DNA from: Bombyx mori
Taxonomy: Eukaryota; Arthropoda; Insecta; Lepidoptera; Bombycidae
Length of the DNA: 64,000 bases
Assembly (NCBI RefSeq): GCF_030269925.1
Contig: NC_085117.1
Coordinates: 10,168,731 to 10,232,730 of the forward strand
Reading direction: 5' to 3'
In this document: piece by piece, positions 25,901 through 33,625 of the stretch
How the letters are laid out: each line of letters starts with the position of its first letter
Position numbering within the stretch: position 1 is the first letter of the stretch
Notes under the pieces: generated by a model
Seen by the model: the letters and a program-made list of their open reading frames with translations, nothing else
What the model was told of the DNA's origin: nothing
The model's database searches: none
Translations under genes and position numbers: made by a program

Positions 25901-26880
25901 CAATAACAGTATTGGCATCGATAAGTTCTTTAGCCTGTTCAGCAGAGGTGACCTCAACAGCAGGGGGGCCAGTCTTCTTCTTCAGCCAACTGATGATGTC
26001 ATCAGCTTGACGACCACCTGTTTTACACATGGTTATTGATTAACATGATTTTTATGTTTTAATTGTTAGGCAATCATTATTTATATATTCAACAACTACT
26101 CAATGCTATTGGAAAACGAAATAATTGCTATACATTAAGACTACTGTTGAATAATTTATCAGCATACCTAATAAAATGTAGAGCACTAAAACTTTAGACG
26201 GTGCCTAAATATCTGAACTTAAATTTTGCTTAGGATTATGCACACATAAATTATATTTTAAGATTGGATATTATTGTGTTATATTAAATAAATAAGATAA
26301 AATTGAAAAAAAAAAAATTGTGTACATTTACAACAATTCTTGATGCTCACCTGAATAGTCGATAGGACTGCCATTCCTGAAGAATTTGAGAGTCGGGTAT
26401 CCTCGTACACCGTAGCTCTCGGCGAGATCCTGTTCTTGAGTTGCGTCAACTTTCGCTAGTTTGATAGGAGATTCTTCTTCAGCCAGCTTTGTTGCTGCCT
26501 TGGCGTATTCCGGTGCCAGAGATTTGCAGTGGCCGCACCATGGAGCATCTGTATGAAAAACGGTACAGTCATGACACTGTGACGTGCGATGTGATACAGG
26601 TACCGGCCGGCCGAGTTTTAATGTGTCTACTAAACACATCTATCCAGTTACAGATGGATTTTAATTGCAGCATGAAAATGAAATAAAATTATAAATATTT
26701 CATAGAAAAACAAGTATTAAGTCAGTTTTACTTACAGAATTCAACTAAAATGTACTCCGTGGTTGTAATTACAGTTTCAAAGTTAGCTTTACTCAAAACG
26801 AGCACATTTTCTTCAGTGGGCACTTCATCTCCGAGAGCGAGCCCTAGCAGGGCTATAGCCGTGAAAATTAAAACACGCAT
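10943..26880 (-). CDS. Pdi: Protein disulfide isomerase (ER thiol oxidoreductase), complete, 10 exons, 494 aa
   Basis: Forms and rearranges disulfide bonds in the ER lumen. Exons in coding order: 26736-26880, 26351-26548, 25746-26017, 24778-24945, 20273-20382, 17938-18058, 15996-16162, 13140-13305, 12682-12771, 10943-10990. They total 494 codons plus TAA. Residues 1-17 form a hydrophobic signal peptide. Two thioredoxin domains carry APWCGHCK, with CGHC at 53-56 and 395-398, separated by the b and b' domains (exons 3-6). An acidic tail ends in RDEL, a KDEL-type retrieval signal. Length and a-b-b'-a' order fit classical PDI (P4HB type), and 494 residues is the length I recall for silkworm PDI. 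The ATG at 26880 directly precedes the signal peptide. The second CGHC codon block is split by the intron between exons 7 and 8. Introns are loaded with SINE and LINE debris. Head to head with METTL22. Confidence 0.97.
11028..11470 (+). mobile_element. Full-length tRNA-derived SINE in PDI intron 9
   Basis: The head carries Pol III promoter boxes: an A box-like TGGCCTAAATAAAGG (with a small insertion) and the B box GTTCGAATCCCG at about 11090. Then comes a middle with AAATGTTCACGATTGACTTC, the shared tail starting ACTGGTGGTAGGACCTC, and a terminal A run. It is one of four near full-length copies here. Orientation is antisense to PDI. Confidence 0.9.
11859..12114 (-). mobile_element. Tail-only SINE copy
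   Basis: T-rich start, GGTGTTAAGTGGTTACCGGA, and end at CCTACCACCAG. Confidence 0.85.
13453..13535 (-). repeat. Bm1-like SINE fragment
   Basis: GTTGCTAACACTAGCCCTAG and GCAATGCTTCACAGAA are the reverse complement of the Bm1 block CTAGGGCCAGTGTTAGCAAC. Confidence 0.65.
14557..14914 (-). pseudogene. Decayed non-LTR retrotransposon reverse transcriptase fragment
   Basis: Lies in the PDI intron between exons 7 and 8. In shifting minus-strand frames the translation shows SKLLGVF, CFTTKKQ, a GEYCS-like block, then [13 protein letters not shown] and LCVFYTV. In that order these resemble the end of the RT region of jockey/CR1-type LINEs, which typically reads SKKLGVL, YFTPKQ, EYCSHLW, FDxIQRRAxRIV and LCVFYR. 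At least one frameshift lies between the two halves, and stops break the rest. Related decayed sequence may continue to about 15135. Assignment is by motif order only. Confidence 0.6.
17210..17352 (-). mobile_element. Truncated SINE tail copy
   Basis: T run, ATTGCTTATATGAGTGGACG, ending shortly after TTCTAAGGTCTCAAG. A 57 kb copy (57018-57165) breaks at the same place. Confidence 0.8.
18338..18369. repeat. (GA)n / (GATA) microsatellite
   Basis: GA repeat leading into TAGATAGATG. Confidence 0.85.
18735..18960 (-). repeat. Bm1-like SINE copy fused to a SINE tail fragment
   Basis: 18735-18895 matches Bm1 in reverse (AGCAGTGCTTCGCAGAATCT, GCGACCCACTGAGAAGAT). 18915-18955 looks like the other family (GGCGGAAATAGGCAGA, GTGGTACCTACC). 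Confidence 0.65.
19262..19420. repeat. Unclassified interspersed repeat
   Basis: The AT-rich start TATATATTAATACGTGAAGC, then CGGATGGAGGAGTATG and a T/A run, look like an insect interspersed element, but no ends are defined. Low certainty. Confidence 0.3.
19771..19950 (-). mobile_element. Diverged SINE tail copy
   Basis: TTGTTAAGTGGTTACTG, AAACCGAAAGGCATTACTGC and TTCACGGCAAAAATAGG match the tail consensus. Confidence 0.75.
20023..20269 (+). mobile_element. Tail-only SINE copy abutting PDI exon 5
   Basis: Starts ACTGGTGGTAGGACCTC and ends in an A run at about 20269. PDI exon 5 ends at 20273, so the 5' splice site GTAATG of PDI (minus strand) runs straight into the T run made by this insert. 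Confidence 0.88.
20480..22060. other. PDI intron 4, no recognised gene
   Basis: 20480-20760 is a GC-richer, C-run-containing unique stretch. The remainder is AT-rich. I see no ORF or repeat structure I can name, apart from short GTATA-type tandem repeats at about 21118-21137. Confidence 0.4.
22068..22185 (-). mobile_element. Non-LTR retrotransposon 3' end
   Basis: Reverse complement of the 3' end seen at 39190-39320: ATACGGCCCACCTGATGG, GACGTCAGCAATGCCAGGGG, GCAGAGCCAAGCC. Confidence 0.75.
22215..22405 (-). repeat. Degenerate SINE tail copy
   Basis: GGTGCTAAATGGTTATATACG, GCCACCGTTAGA and TATACAGCGGCTGCCCTC follow the tail order. Confidence 0.5.
23789..23948. mobile_element. Palindromic MITE, copy 1
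   Basis: GTGTGCTTAGTGCGAGTTTT at 23789 is mirrored by AAAAACTCGCACTAAGCACAC ending at 23948, with further inner complementarity. Same family as 57606-57768. Confidence 0.8.
24993..25110 (-). mobile_element. Non-LTR retrotransposon 3' end fragment
   Basis: T run, then GATGTCAGCAATGCCAGGGG and CACAGCCAAGCC, as in the other LINE tails. Confidence 0.7.
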
Positions 26881-28118
26881 TTCGATATTATCGGCACCTT
26901 TTTGCTAGCCTACTCAGAAGACGGAACTCTGTAAAATGCCGAAAAGCGCCACTTCATTCCCTTTGCCAAACTTGACGTGGCAGCGTCGAATGTGTGTTTG
27001 GCTCTGATTGGTCAATTTTTTTGTTTTAAAATTGACAGCAAGACAAAGGAAAATGTAGTACTAAGTTTGTTCTTGAAATTGAATTTAAAACGAAAACATC
27101 ACATAATTTTAATTTTGTATGCAAAATGACTAACTAAAAATATAATTTTATTAAGTGTATATTTAAATTACTTTCAAGTATTTTGATATTTCCAAACGTA
27201 ATTCATGACGAATGACGTTATCAAATTGACAATGGTTTGACAACGCAGGACAGTAAAAACAGATGTTTTTGACATAACTAAACTAACAAACAAATTATAA
27301 CAACTGTGAAAGAGAACATTTGAAACTAGGCCATTCAAAAAAAAAAAGACAACTATTACTGTTTCTGTACGTAAGTATGTACTAATTACATTGGTTATAT
27401 TTTGCAATTTCATATTAAAAATGCCCAATTTCTTGCCATTATTAAATCACATACATATTCAATAGGTTAACTTAAATTTTCATCTAACTTTTACTAAATC
27501 ACTATAAAACTACTAACCACCCAATAAATTGAACAAAACAACTAATTCTAATTTCACGTCGATAAAATAACAGTATTATTTAAATCACTGTGTCCCTGAA
27601 ACATACAATACTTCATAAATGTTAGGAACCATGGAAATATCCTCAAGAATGTAGACTAGACAATGGCATTAGATAATAAAGCCAATACAAAAAAATTTAC
27701 TACGCGCACCTGTCGACATAGCGGAACTCATAAATAGTAATTTACAAATACTGGCACATAGACGGGTCGAACTAATGTAGATTTATTTTAGATGATTTAA
27801 AATTGGAACCAATCCAATTTTTATACCCACCTCCTTACTCATTAACAGTCTTCATTTAGTTAGCGCGGTTGTTTCTTACTTCATAGTAATTAGAAGATAT
27901 TGAAGGTTTGTTAAATAACCATAAAATGCATAAAATTGTTGTAATAAAAGTTATGGTAGCTGAAGTACTCAGTTGAACCTTTTTGTAAATATTATAAAAG
28001 TGAATTACATGATAATTAGTCAAGCCAATTAATCTAGAATCTTAGTATAATGTTTAGAAAATAATAAATCAAAATTACGATTAGAGCAAATAAAATTCCT
28101 AATCTTGATCAATTTTAG
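26881..28118. other. Divergent intergenic region PDI/METTL22
   Basis: 1.24 kb between start codons. It holds the PDI promoter elements close to PDI. No repeat was identified, and the METTL22 5' UTR exon is not located. Confidence 0.5.
26973..27011 (-). promoter_or_regulatory. PDI promoter: XBP1/ATF6-type element and inverted CCAAT box
   Basis: On the plus strand TGACGTGG lies at 26973-26980, read as CCACGTCA on the PDI strand, about 93 bp upstream of the PDI ATG. TGACGTGG is the core of the unfolded-protein-response element bound by XBP1 and ATF6. ATTGG at 27007-27011 gives CCAAT on the minus strand, further upstream. The two parts are those of an ER stress element, but the spacing is 26 bp instead of the canonical 9, so this is a UPRE plus CCAAT rather than a textbook ERSE. 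Confidence 0.65.
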
Positions 28119-31100
28119 ATGCCTGAGTACACAGTAACATCAGAGATTTACGAAGAATATGATTACACAAGTAATATAACTCCCAGCGCAAATGGAAGTA
28201 AGTGAAAAATATAATTTCCTCAGATTATCAATAAAAAACTATAAATGGTACTGTTTTAGTTATTTGACATTATGTCAAAACTTCATAATGTTGTCAAACA
28301 TAGAAAAATATTGAAATATTGAATATTGAAAGTATAGGTGTGCATTTAGATGCCTGATCAAGTTTGATGGGTATCTGATATTACAGTTCAATAAAATATT
28401 CATTTTTTGGGTAATAACTGCAGCTGAACCCATAATATCGATAAATGGCAACTATCTATTACAGAGTAGTTTGTAAAAATGTAACCACTTTGAATTCTGT
28501 AATTCTCAGAATATTTAAATCATTCTGTTTTCGGGGTTTTTAGGAAACTGCTTAATATTAAGTAGGTTGTGGAAGAGTATGTCTATCTTAGTTAATAAAA
28601 ATAACATTATATACTTAATATTAATATTAAATGTGGATCAGTTGACACCATTACATTTCGATGTTGTGACTTCATGTCTATTTATGATCTAAATTCCTAT
28701 GTAAAAAATGTATTGGGCGATGTGATCATGCTAGTGTTGAAATCCTGCAGACAGTACCAATTTAGATAATAGGTACTTAAATGAAACGCGGCTTTGCACG
28801 TGTGGTCAAGGGAAAAGGCGCCATTTATTTTTCTAAAATGTCCCAAAAAAATTTAAAGATAGTAAAACAGTTTCTAAACTATTTCCAGAAATATAATTAG
28901 AAATGATAACAAAACAACTTTTTCGTTTTTCGCGACTATCGTTAAGTATCTCAAAAGGCCTGTGTCTGTTGATCTAAAACTAACACAAAAATTCTAAATC
29001 TAACACAAAAATCGTGTCAATCCGCTGCTTCGTTTCGACGTGAAAGAAGGACAAACAAACACATAAACGGGCCTCGATAACTACTTAACTAGGTACTCAA
29101 TAAATATAGCCCAAGAGCCCGTGGGCTCTACCTGTATGTATTGAATATATATAATATATGAGGAATTGAATTTTTTTTTGATCAGCATTATACCGTATTA
29201 TTTATAATTATTGCATAAAAAATTCACTTCTTTATTGTCTAACTAATGAAGTTTAGCATATAGAATATAAAATAAATATTAATTTCGGTAAATACATTGC
29301 TAAAGTAAATCGCAAGTAAATTATATTCCTCTAAAACAGTGAACGGAAAACATAATATACATCTGGCCGGGTAGTAGCTAAGATTTTATTATATGTTGAT
29401 GTGTGTACGCAATGTAGAGGTCTGCCGTGATCAATATAATTTTTTTAGACTATAATAAACAACATATTATTAAATCAATGGCAGATCTGGTCAATTACTT
29501 TCAAAATTTTATTTTTTTAGCATTTTCAAAGTGGTCTGCCACAAAGTAAAATGCGCGATAATGGTCTGCCATTCTTATTTTCCGATAATAATAATCATAT
29601 ATTTTCAAAATTTCAAAACGGCAGACGTGGTCAAATGGATTTAAAATCCGTCAAAATCGGTACCTGTCCCACCTGAGCGCTCGGCGCGTCGACCACTTTG
29701 AGCTTAGTGAGTCCACACCTCATGCATGGTAGGTACAGGGGTCTCAATGTACGAAAATTCAGGTCTGGTCAAATACATACAGGTAGAGCCCACGGGCTCT
29801 TGGGCTAATAGCTATAATACTATTAAATTTGGGTCTTGTGAAATTGTTTATTAAACAATGTGTACGTCGTTGCAGATGTCATATCGGAATTTCCATTTTT
29901 GCTACCCATAACCGGACAAACTGCTAAGTTTGATGAAGACGGTGACCTAGATGCTGTAAGACCTAAAAGAAAAGTTATAAGAATTGGTATGTTTTCGTAT
30001 ATATTTGCCTTTGGTTGTTTATGTATGCATTATTTTTTCAGCCATCCTTTATTAGCTAAAGTAGCGAACGTGAGAGAGGGCGTTCTTCTCTCTCTCTCTA
30101 GGCTCTACAATTTCGACTTGGTGTGGAGACAGCGTACATCCACGATTCCGACTTGGTGTGGAGAGAGCGTTCTTCTCTCTCTCTCCACACGCAGTTGTAA
30201 TCGTGGGGCCGAGAGCTAGGATAGGGATATTGACCGAATTCTGATCCCCAAGGTCGGTTTACGGATCCTCGCAGGATGTAAGATGATGTGTGAGCTGTTC
30301 TGTACGTATCTTGCGGGTGCACCAGCAACAGGGTAACGGTAGAAGGCATTCTCCAACCAACGACAGCTGAGGCTAACCCAACAGGGCGTACCGGGGATGC
30401 GTGCCGAGATGAGTATTATTTCATGTGAGGTTCACCCACTCATCCAGCCGCGGATTGTTGAACGACAGGATTTTGTTCAACATTGAAATTTATTATGCAT
30501 TAATTATGCATTTTCGCATACCGCCCTCATCGGGTAGATGGAAGACAACATTCAAAACTGCTTAGAGGCAGGAATAATCACAATTCTGTTTATTTCTTAA
30601 GGCTCACTCTTCTCTCTTTTCGTCTAAATGGGCGTACACACCTGGGCATTTACGTTGTAGATGTATATGGGCTCCGGTAACCATTTAACACCAGGTGGGC
30701 CATGAGTTCGTCCATCCACCTACGCAATAAATAAATAATAATATATATAATATAATTCTGGAATTCAAATAAAAAAGCAACATTTTTCGATTCATTACAG
30801 AACACAGCCCCAAAACGGCAATATCTTTAGTGGGCCGACAAGTATGGAGAGGAGCATTTCTATTAGGAGACTGGTTAATACACCTTGGCTTAAAAGGCGA
30901 GCTCTCCAATAAGAATGTTCTAGAATTAGGAGCAGGTACAGGAGTGACGAGTATCGTCGCTGCCCTGTTCGCTGAGAAAGTAGTGTGTACAGGTAACGGT
31001 TGCAACGGTTTATTTATTAGTAATAATTGTACAATATGAATGTTTTTGAACAGCTCAACGTCAATTACTTTTGTTATTTTTTTCAATTGAAGTTTTTTTT

Positions 31101-33437
31101 TTACCTCAGGCGTTGTTCGCGCCTCTGCTTTTTTTAAAATTTATTTTATGTTTTTTTATTTCTTTATTGCTTAGATGAGTGGACGAGCTCACAGCCCACC
31201 TGGTGTTAAGTGATTAATGGAGCCCATAGACATCTACAATGTAAATTCGCCACCCACCTTGAGATATAAGTTCTAAGGTATCAGTATATGTAGTTACAAC
31301 GGCTGCCCCGCCCTTCAAACCGAAACGCATTATTGCTTCACGGCAGAAATAGGCGGGATGGCGGTACCTACCCGTGCGGACTCACAAGACGTCCTACCAC
31401 CAGTTATGTCCGCACTGCATCTCAAGTAAAAGTCAATTTTAAATTCACCTTTGCGATAAGTTTACATGCTATCAAGAACCTACTTGCAGGTCACAAACCG
31501 AATTATACACATTGTAAGGAATCTCTCTGATGCAATAATATAGATGAATGAACCTAAAAACAACTTTAAATAAATTTATCACACTAAAACACTGAACAAG
31601 TATTAATCTGAGTGATGTTAGTTCATTTTTACTTTTAATCTTCTATTCTTCTACATATATAAAAATGAATTGCTGTTCGTTAGTCTCGCTAAAACTCGAG
31701 AACGGCTGGACCGATTTGGCTAATTTTGGTCTTGAATTATTTGTGGCAGTCTAGAGAAGGTTTAAAGGTAGTTAAATGTGAAAATACTCGGAATTAAATA
31801 AAAATAACAATTTTGTTGTTCCTTTGATGTTTCCCCCGTCGGACGGATTCCTTTTGTTCGTTTTGAGTTTATTTTATACAAAAATGTAGATCTTTTATTT
31901 ATAGATTGAGGCGCTACGAAGTCTGCCGGGTCAGCTAGTGTTTAATAATAATTAATCACCTTGTTATAGACATCAACGTAGGAGGTATCCTGGATCTAAT
32001 AAACCTGAATGCGAAGTACAATAAGGATTTAATAAAATCACATTTCTCTGTAATGCCGCTGGACTTCACCGATACCGCGTGGAGTTCAAAACTTAATAAT
32101 GTGATCAAAGAAGTCGACTTCATTATTGCGGCTGATGGTGAGTCAATGCACTTTTATTACAGACGAAGGTAGGCGAAAATACTACTCACCCGAGAGCAAA
32201 TGCTCATTAAGACTCAATGTCTGCACAGCGTCTATTATCTGTAGTCTAAGATACAGATGCTTTGAATATTACTTATAACAACATAACATCGTTTTTAATC
32301 TTTACTCGAGGGATTTGTCGATGTTGTATAATATTGAGGCTAAAATACTTAATTGAGGATACGGACTTAAGTTTAAGATTAACATAGTCTTAAAATACTT
32401 TTATAATACTTGTCTAAAACTAATGTTATTTTTAGCGTAATAATAATACTTAATAATTTTAGTAATGTTTTTTGTATTAACGAGTTGGGCGTTTTGGTGC
32501 AAACTGTAAGCCTGACTTTGTATTGAATTGAATAAATAAATAAAACATTTTTTTTTTTATTGCTTAGATGGGTGGACGTGCTCACAGCCCACCTGGTGTT
32601 AAGTGGTTACTGGAGTCCATAGATATCTACAACGTAGCCGCGCCACCCACCTTGAGATTCAAGTTCTAAAGTCTCAGTATAGTTACAACGGCTGCCCCAG
32701 CCTTCAAACCGAAACGCATTACTGCTTCACGGCAGAAAATAGGCAGGGCGGTGGTGCCTATCCAAACCCACAGACACAGCCCACTGAGTTTCTCGCCGGA
32801 TCTTCTCAGTGGGTCGCGTTTCCGACCCGGTGGTAGATTCTACGAAGCACTGCTCTTGCTAGGGTCAGTGTTAGCAATTCTCCGGTTTGAGCCCCGTGAG
32901 CTCACCTACACAAGCTAGGGTAAGCTGAAATAGCCTCTCAAGGCTAACAGCATAGGCAGGAAAAAAAAAAAAAAACGTTGCCTATCCGTGCGGACTCACA
33001 AGTAGTCCTACCACCAGTAATTTACGATCTGACATTTTGACATTTAGGGTCGTATTTTAAACTATTTAACTTAAAAATAATATTTTACAATTATGTATAA
33101 ATATAAGATTAACATTATCGATGTGGTTTATTTAAATATTCCAGTGATATACGACGATGATGTGACAGCAGCCTTCATATCCACTATACAAAAGATACTT
33201 AACTTGAAACCTCCAAAAACTGTGTACGTTGTGTTGGAGAAGCGTTATGTGTTTACAATAGAACATCTGGATTGCGTCGCGCCGTGTTACGAGACATTCC
33301 TCACTTTGTTGGACAAAGTGAAATCAGAAAACGTTCATTCCACTTGGACAGTCGAACAACTACCTCTAGATTTTCCAAAATATTTCACTTACGACAGAGT
33401 GAAAGATCTAGTGTTATGGAAGATATCATCCAAATAG
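28119..33437 (+). CDS. Mettl22: METTL22-like protein lysine methyltransferase, 5 coding exons, 280 aa
   Basis: Class I SAM-dependent methyltransferase of the METTL21/22 family (MTF16). Human METTL22 methylates the DNA/RNA-binding protein Kin17. Coding exons: 28119-28197, 29876-29986, 30801-30992, 31970-32137, 33145-33437, phases consistent, stop TAG. Motif I ELGAGTG is at residues 105-111, after the family signature VGRQVWRGAFLLGDW. The YDDD near the start of the last exon and the VLEKRYVFTIEHLD segment match METTL22 rather than METTL21. The protein is shorter than human METTL22 (about 400 aa), mainly at the N-terminus. The ATG sits right after TTTTAG, so a non-coding 5' exon probably lies upstream. 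AATAAA is at 33484-33489. Introns hold a TIR element, a Helitron-like insert 31 bp before exon 4, and SINEs with a nested Bm1. Confidence 0.92.
29109..29805. mobile_element. DNA transposon with perfect 32-bp terminal inverted repeats
   Basis: The left end starts GCCCAAGAGCCCGTGGGC (29109-29140) and is perfectly inverted at 29774-29805. TA dinucleotides flank both ends (29107-29108, 29806-29807), consistent with a Tc1/mariner-type TA duplication. The interior is non-coding and repeats GTGGTCTGCCA-like words. It lies in METTL22 intron 1, 70 bp upstream of exon 2. Confidence 0.8.
30060..30640. repeat. Unidentified repeat-rich insert in METTL22 intron 2
   Basis: GCGTTCTTCTCTCTCTCT occurs twice (about 30079 and 30168) and CGACTTGGTGTGGAGA twice (about 30115 and 30149), followed by a GC-richer unique block to about 30440. 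It resembles transposon UTR sequence but I cannot name it. Confidence 0.4.
30648..30735 (+). mobile_element. 5'-truncated SINE tail
   Basis: GGGCATTTACGTTGTAGATG, CACCAGGTGGGCC, then an A-rich end. It ends 66 bp before METTL22 exon 3. Confidence 0.75.
31144..31403 (-). mobile_element. Tail-only SINE copy
   Basis: T run, GCTTAGATGAGTGGACGAGC, ending at GTCCTACCACCAG. Confidence 0.88.
31650..31938 (+). mobile_element. Helitron-like non-autonomous element in METTL22 intron 3
   Basis: Begins about TCTACATATATAAAAATG and contains GAACGGCTGGACCGATTTGG, a word common in lepidopteran Helitrons. It ends GGGTCAGCTAG with T following. The last base is 31 bp before exon 4. The left end is less certain because the flanking base is not A. 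Confidence 0.7.
32548..33023 (-). mobile_element. SINE tail copy split by a nested Bm1
   Basis: The tail consensus runs from the T run at 32548 to GTGGTGCCTATCC at 32763, then resumes at 32979 with TGCCTATCCGTGCGG and ends at CCTACCACCAG. The gap is a Bm1-like element. Confidence 0.9.
32764..32978 (+). mobile_element. Bm1-like SINE nested inside another SINE
   Basis: Matches the 3' two thirds of the full copy at 60828 (CACAGCCCACTGAGTTTCTC, CTCTTGCTAGGGTCAGTG, ATAGCCTCTCAAGGCTA) and ends in 15 A. The 9-bp duplication TGCCTATCC lies at 32755-32763 and 32979-32987. Confidence 0.9.
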
Positions 33438-33483
33438 AACTGTGATATAAATATATTTATAGATTTTATTATGTAATGAAGAC

Positions 33484-33489
33484 AATAAA
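33484..33489 (+). terminator. Polyadenylation signal AATAAA of METTL22
   Basis: AATAAA 47 bp after the METTL22 stop codon, the only consensus signal before the converging gene. Confidence 0.7.
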
Positions 33490-33519
33490 AGACTATTTTA
33501 GCACCGAATAATTATGCAT

Positions 33520-33525
33520 TTTATT
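33520..33525 (-). terminator. Polyadenylation signal of the converging uncharacterised gene
   Basis: TTTATT on the plus strand is AATAAA on the minus strand, 101 bp past the stop at 33626. It lies only 31 bp from the opposing METTL22 signal, so the two transcript ends probably abut or overlap. Confidence 0.6.
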
Positions 33526-33625
33526 CACAGAATTTACGTACCTAATAAATAATATAATGAAATAATTTAATTTCATAATTTAATACTTTATAAAAACACC
33601 AAACTGAAATAAGTATGACCATGTG

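Noticed and set aside
30060..30480. Possible retroviral or LTR element in METTL22 intron 2
   Set aside because: I saw short internal repeats only, with no paired LTRs, primer-binding site or coding frame.
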